Of a DNA stretch of 64,000 bases, positions 24,295 to 34,584 are shown piece by piece (within the stretch, counting starts at the first letter, position 1; each line of letters starts with the position of its first letter). Source of the DNA: Chloromonas sp. AAM2 (lineage: Eukaryota > Chlorophyta > Chlorophyceae > Chlamydomonadales > Chlamydomonadaceae); assembly GCA_004335635.1 (NCBI GenBank), contig QAXH01005449.1, forward strand, positions 120,942-184,941, read 5' to 3'. The position numbers and the translations under genes were made by a program. The notes beneath the pieces were generated by a model that was not told the origin of the DNA, searched no databases, and saw only the letters and a list, made by a program, of their open reading frames with translations.

Positions 24295-25923
24295 ATGGGT
24301 GAGCCTCGGCGTGCAGTGGGCGGACGAGCAGCGCTCGTTTTTCTTTTGGCACTGACAGCTGTCGCGACTGTGCGGCGTTGCCACGCACAGCTATTGACAG
24401 ACACGTTGGCACCACCATGCGTGGTTCCTGTCTACCTGGTGAAGGATGCATGCGGCAAGGCTGGCGTGTCACATAAGTGCATGGTTTGGGAGAACCGTTA
24501 CATTCTCAGCGTGCTGCTGTCAGGACTTCCATCGCGGTGTGGCTGCCACGTGCAGCTGCATGACAGGCAAGGGACGGTGGATGCCATCATGGCACTGCCA
24601 ACCTTGGAGGCCCCAGTGATGATTCTGGTGGCAGTTTTCGGGCTCAAGCCTCAGGAGGTGGAGGCAATCAAGAGCATGGAGGACCATGCACGTCGTAAAC
24701 TCGTCGTGATTCACCTCAAGTAAGGCAAAGTGAGCATGCAAAGCATGCAAAGTGAATAACTAGCATGCAAAGTGAATAACTAGCATTTCCACAGCTAATG
24801 GCCAGGCTTGATGCCCACAGCTAATGGCCAGGCTTGCATCAAGCCTGGCCCACTTGGTCTTGACTCCATGCCTATGAGTACTCAATGCCACCGGATTCAC
24901 AAAGAATCACTTCATGAGAGCAGTCGCCCGGCAGGTTGGAATACATGGGTTGACGCTTACGTGGCCACTTAACCTATGTCAACGGTTCAACACCACTGAA
25001 GCAACAACTCTAGGAGCACAGCTTACCGTGTCAGCCTTGTTGACTGACTATGCATGCAGCCCAGCATGCGATTAATTGTGATCGGCCAGCATGCTCATTG
25101 TTCGCATGTGCATGTATGTGATTTCAGTGATGAGAAGTGGAGCAACCCGCATGACAGCACCTGGTACCCGCTGGTCAAGGCAGTGTTCAGGAACTACCAC
25201 CACGACAATTTCAATACATCAGAAGGCTTACTCCAACAAATCCAATACATCAGGCAGGCCCTTGTCACCAGCAGCTTGCAGCGGTTGCGGCTATCTGTAG
25301 CGACCAGCGACCTGCCTGCTCTGATGGACTCTCCGAGCAGTGCTACAATAGAAGCCTCCAATGTCTACTGGGTGCCACTGGGGTGGGGAGAAAATTTCTT
25401 TACATCAGAGGTCATGCAACAGGACTTTGTGTCACGGCCATTGTTATGGAGCTGGGTGGGCAGTGTGGGTGGGAAGGCGGAGCGCCAGGAAATGGTGCGG
25501 CATTTAAACGTTTCCAACGTAGTCAGCCTGGGCTACCTGCGAGTGCTGGAGAACTACATGTCTACAGACATGCTCACGCCCGTTCGGTACACAGACTTGT
25601 TACACCAGAGCAAGCTGGTGCCTTTACCCAGAGGGGTGCATTGGGAGCAGTACAGGTTGTGGGAGGCGTTTGCGGCCGGTGCAATTCCCATGGCATTGGC
25701 AGAGCACATGCATGCCGGGTTGGCTCATGTGCCCTTGCTTGGCTTGAAAGTTTTATGGATTGAGTCGTGGCAGCAGGCACCTGCTGTGCTGGCACAAGTG
25801 TTGACTGACACCACGTTACAGGCTGAGCTTATGGTGTGGCAAAAGCACAACTCGGCTCGCTACAAGCATGTGCTTCGTGTTGTGTCAGGCCAAGTGTCAC
25901 GGTGTGTGTGTTTGCAGGAGTAG
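24295..25923 (+). CDS. Exostosin-like (GT47/RXYLT1-type) glycosyltransferase, paralogue 1
   Basis: Two exons, 24295-24719 and 25128-25923, join in phase (HL^N) to give 406 residues. A hydrophobic stretch near the N-terminus (AALVFLLALTAVATV) looks like a signal peptide or type II anchor, as expected for a Golgi enzyme. The catalytic half shows WYPLVKAVFRNYH, YWVPLGWGENFF, RPLLWSWVGSVGGK and LVPLPRGVHWEQYRLWEAF followed by AAGAIPMAL. That pattern of an 'S-K-L-x-P-x-G' loop, then 'RLWEAFAAGAIP', is the exostosin-type donor-binding signature. The substrate cannot be told. A closely related paralogue with four introns lies at 28230-30508; this copy keeps only the intron matching the third of those. 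Confidence 0.68.
24826..24850. repeat. Perfect short palindrome with tandem neighbours
   Basis: Eleven-base arms, GGCCAGGCTTG and CAAGCCTGGCC, flank a CAT loop. Just upstream, an AGCATGCAAAGTGAATAACT unit and a CCACAGCTAATGGCCAGGCT unit are each duplicated in tandem. All of it is in the single intron of paralogue 1. Confidence 0.85.
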
Positions 25924-26143
25924 AACGACAGACCTGGTTGCAGTACTGAGTACTCAGATGATCAAACACAACCACAACTAGGCTGTCAAAATAGTTGCCT
26001 CAGCAGCCCATACGCTACTCCACAGACAAGCTTCACGTGGCAACTGCCTCATGCACTGTTGTTTGTTGTGCTGATATATTTTGCTGGTGAAAGCTTCTAA
26101 CGTCTACAGCAATGCACCCTGCTTTCCCCTTCTCGCCATTGCC

Positions 26144-26201
26144 ACACTGGCTCCAGTGCAGTTCTTGGAAATTGTCCCAGAACTGGCAAACATCTTTTTT
26201 C
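26144..26201 (-). repeat. Family A repeat, reversed end
   Basis: Carries CACTGGCTCCAGTG and ATTGTCCCAGAACTGGCAAAC then T-rich sequence. It is the reverse complement of the family A core. No partner end was found nearby. Confidence 0.8.
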
Positions 26202-26329
26202 TGTGTTGGCCGACTTACTGAACTTGCTTGCAGATGAACTGTTACTCTTTTCTTTCATCTTTGCAACGTCTACATGGATATCAGTGTCGCTTTGGCCAAC
26301 GGAGCCGTAAAAAAAGCTCTCTGCTTTGT

Positions 26330-26400
26330 CTCACAAGAGGGGAGGGACTCCAACCCGTCCGACCTACAAGTGACGTTGATGACATCACGGTCACATGGTA
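26330..26400 (+). repeat. Family B repeat fragment
   Basis: Shares CAAGAGGGGAGGGACTCCAA, then CCG(T/G)(C/T)CxxxCCTACAA, with the copies at 46.9 and 48.2 kb. Only the first part of the family is present here. Confidence 0.65.
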
Positions 26401-27206
26401 TCAGAACAGACCTATCACATGAAATCGTCACATGCCGTTGATCATAAGGTCCGCTTATTATGTGGCCAAATGAAACAACGGTGGTGACAAGAAGCATGCA
26501 TTACGCCTGTGCCACTGCATGTATAGTCAGACTGCACACTGGTTACATCAGGCTAGCAGCTATGCGCAGCTGCTGAGTGAATGGAATTATAGAGTCTTAA
26601 TCTTGCACTGTAGTGACAAGTGATTGGTCGGCGACCGAATCATGGTCACGTGCTCTTCTGTTGTTGGTCTCACTGGTTGTGGGGCATGTCTGCATTGTAG
26701 TACTGTTGGCGTCGAGTTTGTACAGGTGATACGGCATGCACTGTTGGCATCGTGTACAGCACGCTCAGCTACTTTGCTGCAGCTTTCAATCAGTGGAATT
26801 TGTGCTGTGGTTGGAAGAGAATTCATAGGAGCAGTTGAGCTACTCTGGCCGCCCGAGGCAGCCAAGCCCTCTACATTCATGAAATTGAGTTACTCTGGCT
26901 CGGGCCCTTGCTGTACTGACCATACAACGGCAAACGGATTTCTGCATTACATCCCACACTACATGCTTTCTTTTCTACTTGTGTAGCTTAGCTTGTCGGA
27001 TGATTCAGCTCTGTATGCAGGCTGAATTCCGCTGCATGTTGGCAAGGTCTGCCATGCGTCCTGATAGGGTCTTGCTCTGGCTTGGTATTGGAGTAGTGAG
27101 TGTTTCCGCCTGGACATAGGCCTATAGCATCATAGCACTTCCACCCTCACTACTTGTAAGGCACAATCAAAAGCTTCTGATTTGACTAGGTACCTGGGAT
27201 TGCCAC

Positions 27207-27660
27207 TCAAAAAAAATGTTTGCCAGTTCTGGGTCAACTCCTGGGAGTACCACTGGAGCCGGTGTTGACATTTGACAAGGTCACAAAACAGAGCATAATG
27301 AGCATTGTGTTGCAGCTGTTCTTTTGTGGCATGTTGGCAAGTCTGCTGTGCAGCACAAGTCTGCTGTGCCAGTCTCCAGTGTCTTTGCCAGTCTCCAGTG
27401 CGTTGACTTATTGACTTGAGTGAAAGTTGTTATTAAGCATGTTGGTGAAGTTGGAATTGTCTTCACAGTAATGGCCGATGTTTCCCAGAAGTGGCACTGT
27501 ATCGTCCACCAATACAATCCAAAGTGTAGAGGCACTCATACACCCGCATACATAAAAACACACCGTGTCCTGTCAGTACGGCAGACATGACCTATCAATG
27601 CACTCAAACAAACGCATCAGAACTGGGACTCACACAGACCTGTCCCAGAACTCTTTTTCC
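27207..27660. repeat. Family A repeat, forward end and truncated facing end
   Basis: The forward end at 27207-27268 has A8, TGTTTGCCAGTTCTGGGTCAA and CCACTGGAGCCGGTGTTGAC. A shortened facing end, CTGTCCCAGAACTCTTTTTCC, lies at 27640-27660. They may be two ends of one decayed element. Confidence 0.6.
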
Positions 27661-28229
27661 CAGGTTGGCGCGTACATCAATCAATGGTGCCAGTCAACGA
27701 CCAGGTCAGAACTGTCAATCAGGCTGCGTCAGCTGGTCCATTCTGCTGGGCACTTCATCGTTGCAGAGCCGTCACTGAACCACGATAGCTAGCACAAGAG
27801 CTTGTCAGGCCAAAAGTAGCGAAGTGCACATTTGACAAGACTAAGAAGCTTTTGCCGGTTAGCCGCAAGCAGCCCATGTTGCCCTGCGCTGCGCTGGCCT
27901 GAGGCAGCACACGCTGCAGACGCTGCTGAGCTGAGACGTCGTTGGCAGCACTGCGCATATATGATCTTTCAAACCACGGCTAGGAAGCGCTACGACAGAT
28001 TGGCCCAGGCTATGTGAACGCGACGCCCGAATCAACTAAAAGGCTAGCCTGTTAAACCCACAACAGTGGATAATCACAGACACCAGACAGACACCAGACA
28101 GACGTCCGGCAAATGCGGATTCACGGTTTCTGCCAACTTCTCTAGCGGTCAACTTCGCGATTACCAGTTTGCGACACCCGGGCTTACGTGTTCTTGCTGG
28201 ATGGTTCCATAACGTGGGCACACGGGAGA

Positions 28230-30508
28230 ATGCCTAGGCAACCAGGCATGGTCAGACATCCGAGCACCTGGAAGCTGGTCATCCTTGCGTTGACACTGGC
28301 AATTGCGGAAGTATGCTCCGCCGACACGCAAGCTGGTTCTCTGCCAGCATCTTGTCTTGTACCTGTCTACCTGGTCAAAGACGAATGTGGCAGCCACGGG
28401 CTGTCACACAAGTGCGTGGTGTGGGAAAACAGGTACGTTAGACCAAATCAACTGATGGTTGCAGGTACCTGCTGCTGAGTAGCACGCATGCAGCGCTCCA
28501 TATCCTGCACTTGCCTGCTACTGGGGGGTTACAGGTACATGCTGAACGTGCTCCTGGCTGGACTGCCATCCACCTGTGGCTGCCGGGTGCTCCTGCTGGA
28601 CAGAAGCGACTCTGTGCCAGCCATTCATGCGCTGCCGACCCTGCAGTCACCTGTCATGGTCCTGGTGGCTCGCTGGGGTCTTAGCCAGGTTGGTGATCGG
28701 GCTTTCTCGCTTGTGCTCCTGGTTAGGCAGCCATACGTTACAAGGAGTGAGTGCACACCATGAAGCATGTCCACGCAAATAGATGAATCTTATCCTGTCA
28801 AAAAACAGACTTCTGCAGCAAACATTGCATCCACTGCTACAGCCTGGTAAAGGGGAATCTAGCCGAGTCAGGGAGGGGTGGTGAGTCCCTGGTGCCCTTT
28901 ACCCCGCAGGGCACCTTCCTAAGCGCCACGTTAGCAAAAATAATGAAGTCAGCTCTAGCAATCACAATTAGTGATAGCGAGTCCAATCTGTCAAACGGCA
29001 TGAGTTGCCATGTGATGTTACTTCGTGGAGAGCATGCCGCAGTGGAGCAATTACCTGAAGACGAAACCCGGGTTTCAGAATCAACATACAGTCCGGCTGC
29101 GAAAGCCAATCGCAGCAAGCAGTAGCACGTCATGAACAATAAGAAATGCTATGAATGGCTACGTGGCCATGACATTGAACACTCCCCACACGATGTGCGC
29201 CCACCCTGGCCAATGGTGGACGCAGCAAACACTCATGCCACCGACTGTCAAATAGGCAGCAGCGTACACTGAATTGATGCGTGGCCTGCAACACCTGTTT
29301 TGTGTATCAGCAGAAGGAGCAGCTGGCAGTGGCCCAGATGTCTGAATACACCCAGAAGAAGTTGATCGTACTGCACTTCGGGTAAGGAGGGACAGGCAGG
29401 TAGCCGTCCGTGTATGGCCAGTGTGCTCACTGCCTGCATGTGCGTTCGCAGTTGTGCACACCATAATGCTGTGCAGCAATGAGGTGCACACCGTGTGGTT
29501 GTGACGCGTCTCCAGACTCACGTATGCATGCTCTTGTGACGGTGCAGTGATGAAAAGAAGCTTGCACCCCACCCCATCGCCTGGTACCCCCTAGTCAAGG
29601 CAGTGTTCAGAAACTACCACATGGAGGACATGGCCACACTCCAGCCGTGGGCGCAGTACCTCGTCAACCCCTCCCGCCCCGCCAACACCATACCCAGGCA
29701 CATGGCAGACGACGCAGGGAACGTATTCTGGGTGCCCCTGGGCACTGGAGAGAGTTTCATGGCAACCGAGGTGGCGCTTTTGCCTTTTCACCAGCGACCC
29801 CTGCTGTGGAGTTGGGTGGGCAGCACCTATGGCAAGATGGAGCGGCAGGACATGGCCCGGGACCTGCAATTAGCCCTTGCCTCCGCGCATGGAGTGATGA
29901 TAGCGCTGGACAGGTTCAAGGCCGCCGACATGCTGTCCCCCATGCGCTACACGGACCTGCTGCTGCAGAGCAGGGTGGTGCCTGTGCCCAAGGGAGTGGC
30001 ATGTGAACAGTTCAGACTCTGGGAGGTGGGTCATGGGGACCGGGTGGAACAGTCAGGCCGAGGCCGAGCAGTTGTGAAAGGCAGGACTTCACGCCGCTTG
30101 CAGGCACATGGATGCAGGGGTTGAATCCGTGTATGCTCAAGGCTTTTACATGTCAAAATAGGAGACTTAGAATTGCAGCTGGCTGTTAGATGGAACAAAC
30201 GATTCAAAAGAAAGCCGACATTGTTCCCGCGTTTCTGTCTGCAGGCCTTTGCGGCAGGTGCCATTCCCATGGCTTTGGAGGTACATAGGGCTGAGGGTCT
30301 GGCTCATACCGCCCTGCTGGACTTCAAGGTCCTGTGGGTGGACTCCTGGAAACACGCCCCCATGATGCTGTTGCAAGTGCTGACTAACAGTACACTGCAG
30401 GCTGAGCTGAGGGAATGGCAAGCACACAACTGGCAGCGGTACGAACAAGTAACAAAGCAGGTCAGCGCTAAGGTAGCAAGCACAGTCTGTGGTCAACTCC
30501 AGAACTGA
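28230..30508 (+). CDS. Exostosin-like (GT47/RXYLT1-type) glycosyltransferase, paralogue 2
   Basis: Five phase-consistent exons, 28230-28432, 28535-28688, 29311-29381, 29548-30025 and 30245-30508, give 389 residues. The N-terminus has a hydrophobic segment (LVILALTLAIAEV), then CLVPVYLVKDECG, shared with paralogue 1. The catalytic half repeats WYPLVKAVFRNYH, FWVPLGTGESF, RPLLWSWVGSTYGK and VPVPKGVACEQFRLWE with AFAAGAIPMAL. Four introns are present where paralogue 1 has one. Intron 2 contains a copy of the MED18 3' end. The start is the first of two nearby ATGs; the second, at 28248, is also possible. Family placement is by motif pattern; donor and acceptor sugars are unknown. Confidence 0.7.
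29070..29274 (-). repeat. Duplicated MED18 3' end (pseudo-fragment) in a glycosyltransferase intron
   Basis: This segment matches 31446-31613, in the same orientation, with about three mismatches over the last 117 bases and an indel of roughly 30 bases in the first part. On the minus strand it holds the last four MED18 codons (LLPI) and stop, followed by MED18 3' untranslated sequence. It cannot encode anything here and is a duplicated fragment. Confidence 0.9.
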
Positions 30509-31145
30509 TCTGCACGCGGCCAGAGCTTACACGATGACTGGCTGAGGTGTATTTGGCTATGACGTCTGGCTAAGGCGTAACACGTGCACATTCATGAGAA
30601 TCTGACGAGCAGCGGGCAAGCCATAGTTAGTGGTGGCAAGCACCTAAGTGGATTCATCACGAAATTCCTAGAAACATCACGAGAGTAGAGTCGCAGTACT
30701 CGTGTATACTATACCAGGTACGTGCAGCTGCTGAGTAAAGGAGATTCAGAGAGCCCATTGCCTCTACAGCTTCTTGAGTGTTGTTCAGAGTCACGCCACA
30801 ACACAACACAGCACAACAGTGTGTCTGCGGTATACTGGCCCGGCAAGTGAGCATAGAAGCCAAATTCACTCTGCGCGCAGTATTCGCTTCATTCACTTCC
30901 CTTTTTTTGTGTCTGCTGCGGAATAGCTAAAGGCATGCATGTACAGTCAAGCACCCGATGTGCACAGATGTTCTCACTGCAAGAGCTCTGGCAGCAATTC
31001 TTTCGTGTTTACCACGGTTCTCTTTGCACTTAACTATGGCTGGATGCGAGGGTAGGTTACAAGTGACCCAGTCGCCGTTCTTCCCAACCACTGAGTGCAG
31101 CTGGCCGTTGCCTACTGAATCATCATACTCTTGAGACCATGTAGC

Positions 31146-31179
<34 letters not shown>

Positions 31180-31596
31180 CACATATGTACCTGACATGAT
31201 TGTGTGCCGCTCTGGCAGTCTCAGAATGGTGATCCCCTAGTACCTTCACATGTCAGACGTGGTACAAGTCCCTCTCGCCTTGTAAGAATATTATGTCTTT
31301 TACAGTAGCACAATGCACACGCCTCCTGCTTCAGCCAGACTGCGGCAGGTTAAAGCAGATGGCTACAGGTGGCTGCAATTCAACAACAGAAGAGTACCTC
31401 GGTCAGTCAAGTAATGGCTAGAATCGCCAAACGCATTATAAACGAGGGTTTCAGGATTAACATACAGTCCTGCAAAAGCCAAGCAAAAAAAGAAATGCTA
31501 TGAATGGCTACGTGGCCATGACATTGAGTACTACCCACACGATGTGCGCCCACCCTGGCCAATGGTGGACGCAGCAAACACTCATGCCACCGACTG
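30509..31596. other. Convergent spacer, glycosyltransferase 2 / MED18
   Basis: No exon is seen. It holds the MED18 3' untranslated region (the parent of the copy at 29.1 kb) and an (AC)n microsatellite. A TTACA at 31300-31304, TGTAA on the minus strand, is a possible MED18 poly(A) signal. Confidence 0.5.
31147..31183. repeat. (AC)n microsatellite
   Basis: A nearly pure CA dinucleotide run of about 18 units with a single CG interruption. Confidence 0.95.
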
Positions 31597-33369
31597 TCAA
31601 ATAGGCAGCAGCGCCGGCTGCAGGCTGACCAGTGGCGTGAGCTTGGCAGCAAAGGACCCGATGGCCTGGCAGGCTGCCACGTGTGTGCCGTCAGGAACGC
31701 GCACACGCAGGTCCACCACCCATTTGCCTGCAGACAGGCCATGGACAGGAACAGCTCGAGAGGGTTGTCAGTAACTTTCAATTCAAACGGGGCACTCCTG
31801 TGTTGTGCTACCAGCGGGCACACTGCACACTGTCCAGCGGGCCAAGCCATGAAACTTGGTGAATGGTCAACCCAGAGGGCCATTGGACATTCCGATAGTA
31901 CTGCAATGCAAAGCGTGGTCCAGATTGTTATACTTACATTCACCGCCCCTGGACCTGCCCTACGGATAAGTACCCCATGCCAGCACCCACCTCCCGGCAG
32001 TGTTTTGGTTGGCGCCCCCAGGGGTCCCATGTGCGTCCACACGTTGATCACGTCAACCTGAAGGCCAAATGAAAGGCATGTACGTCAAGAGTGACCTGTT
32101 CATGGCGTGCGTCAGGCAAATTTGCATTTCAACAGCTCTCAGATTGCAACAACCCAAGCTCTAAGCAACGCACATGCTCAAAGCAGCAGAGTAGGACAAG
32201 TTGGCATGGTGTTGCAATCCTAAACACAGCAGGCTGCATGGCCCTTGTGCTGCTGCCTTGTACACTGCGGCCCGAACCCGCGGTCCAGCCACGTGCCCAA
32301 ACCCTTTCCCTGTAGGCACACCTGCAGTTCGTACCCTTCATGCATGCAAGTGTACTCGTTGCCCTTCTTCTCAAGCACGTACTCCTGCCTGGCCCCCAGA
32401 GCCTGAGAACAGAACAGGCCAATGCAACAGGCAGACTGGCTCTTGCAGGCTGGTGAAGGGGCAAGCGCCAAGGCCCGAGAGATAGCATGCCACATGGCAT
32501 CAGGACCTGGGTGCTGCATGCTCATGTGTGCCGGCCACACTTCAGAGCTGAGCATACCCAGTCAGCTGATGTGTGCCCGCGCAAGGTTAGTGCCTAGTAA
32601 GCCACGCCGGGCTCGTGACTGACCAGGTTTCTGAGTAGTCTGAACAGCAGTCAGGCCGGGCGCGAATTCGACTGTGCCTGTGCATGGACGTCGAAGGCTT
32701 GCTGTGCTCTGCGTGCGGGACTGCGTGTGATTGGCCATGCCATGTGTGCCCGCTCACCATGAAGAACTCGGGTGTGTTTGCCGTGAGGCAGCTGCTGTCA
32801 GTGATCTCCCGTACTGCGGCGGGCAGCCCGGCTACGGACACGCCGCGCATGGGCAGGCCCTCATGCTGAACTAGCCACCTAACATGGGCACATGCATCAG
32901 CAAGGCATGGGCTGGAAAGGTCGCAGCCATCAGGACAAGAGCCATGTACAGATGTACTGCGCTCATACAGGTCTGTCGGTCCAAAAGCACGTTCCTTGGC
33001 GTTGACCACGTAACATGTGACCAGGGCAAAGCAACTTGTGTCCAAGGAAACAGTAGTTAAGCAGTGATTGCGCAGATAATTATTCAGTGCAGGGTCGTGC
33101 ATGAATGTGTCTTCCATGTTGAGCGGGCCTTACCTTTCTGGCTGCTGTGCAGGACTAGACGCCTTGGCTGCAGTGACGGGCCTGGAGAGGCGCAGCTGTG
33201 TTGAGTTTGCGCCTCCTTGCAAGGGAATAGTCAGGACCACTTCCAAGACCTTGGTTTCCCGGACATGCACGCACATGCCCCTCAGGACGTTGGCCAAGGC
33301 ATGGAGGTTGGCGTTGGGCACGATCCCAAAGGCCCGGCACTCCGTCCGGTCAGGTGCCATGCAGGTCAA
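31597..33369 (-). CDS. MED18: Mediator of RNA polymerase II transcription subunit 18
   Basis: MED18 belongs to the Mediator head and pairs with MED20 as a beta-barrel heterodimer. Five phase-consistent exons, 33369-33134, 32878-32758, 32402-32322, 32057-31991 and 31727-31597, give 211 residues, against about 208 in human MED18. The conserved order is seen: ECRAFGIVPNANLHALANVL (the 'ECxxxGxI...LxxLLxGM' opening), RWLVQHEGLPMRGV ('WxxRYxGxPE'), EYVLEKKGNEYTCMHEGYEL (the 'FEFEYVxKGxxFxxG' strand), then KWVVDLRVRVPDG and SFAAKLTPLVSLQP ('SYLVELSxxAP...FAEQLKPLVxLEK'). A second in-frame ATG at 33360 could also be the start. The 3' end has been copied into an intron 2.3 kb away. Confidence 0.82.
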
Positions 33370-34584
33370 TCAGCACCGATGTAGGGCTGCGCGCTGCTGC
33401 ATGCGGCGCGAAGCGTGCGTTGTGCGTGCCGGGGTCAGCACGCCGGATGCGTGCGCCGAGCGGGATCGTCAATGGGGGGTTTGGTTCATGCCATCGCCAT
33501 TACAGAGGAAAAGTTGTGTTACCATGCGTTTGGATAAGGACAGCTAACCATGATGGAGTTCATGATGGAGCAGCTGATGAGACTGGCTCCGTTCACTCGT
33601 GTCACACCATCACATCATACTCAGATTTCGTCGTGAGCCATACACACACGAAGAACTTCTGCTAGCCATGCCTGTGATACCCTGTTTTCAATCAAAAAGA
33701 GGAAGTTGCCAGTTCTGGGACAATTTGCAGGGGCACCACTGGAACCAGTGTGTTGATGTGGAACTTCGACATTGCTGGCAGTGAAACCTGTTCTATAGAC
33801 GTTTCTGTTTGTTTACTCATGGTGTGATATTGAGAGTAGTTTTTGTGGTGTGTGTGAACTGATAGTTGTCTGTGTGTTGTTAGTTCACCATGAAGCGTGC
33901 ATGTCGTTATTCCACATAGAAGAGTGTGTGTACTGCGCTGGGTGGTAGGCGGGCACGTTTGGGTTTTCCCTGTCTCCCTGTAATTTACAGAAGGGACTGA
34001 CAAGTCAGCAACGCGGACACACATTCATGACAGACGCTTGGCAGTTTGGTCCCGCTGCAACTGCGCATGGCGCTGCTGCTTCTGTTGAGCCTCATCACAG
34101 AGTTGATGGTTCGTGGTGTGGCCCACAATTGCGACTGTACTGGAGTCAGGACAGCAGGCGTGCCTGTGACGGCACGAACATGTTGCTTGTAATAAGTTGC
34201 AAGTTATTAGTTTGCTCCCGCTAAGTTGTTAGTTTTTTGTCCGGCGCATGTTACATCATCACGGTCGCAGGCTAGATTACCATGCCAACGTGATTGCTAC
34301 AGTACTACATGGTTAAGAAGGTTTTTCTGGTCAAATGTAATTAGTAAACACTATCAAAGTCACCATGCATCTGCAGATTGATGGAATGTCACCACTACAC
34401 TATCTCATACCACACCTCTCTGAACCACCACTGCCCTTGACAAAGTCGCTACGTGTACCTAGCCTGGTGTGTTGACATGAGACTCATGTGCCTTTAAATC
34501 CAAGCAAACTACGGCCAGCGATCTACGGCAGTCCCTTCTTGTAACCTACCACGCTCAAGGCACCTACTTGGCTTATCAGGCCAG
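33370..34584. other. Spacer with a family A repeat
   Basis: No exon recognised between the MED18 start and the next minus-strand gene's stop. It contains a forward family A end at 33693-33755 and a GT-rich stretch at about 33840-33950. Confidence 0.5.
33693..33755 (+). repeat. Family A repeat, forward end
   Basis: A5-GAGGAAG then TTGCCAGTTCTGGGACAATT and CCACTGGAACCAGTGTGTTG. No facing end was found within 500 bp. Confidence 0.8.

Larger units (their letters stand above)
25924..28229. other. Repeat-rich spacer between the glycosyltransferase paralogues
   Basis: No coding exon recognised. It holds a reversed family A end at 26144-26201, a family B fragment at 26330-26400, a forward family A end at 27207-27268 and a truncated reversed end at 27640-27660. 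Confidence 0.6.
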
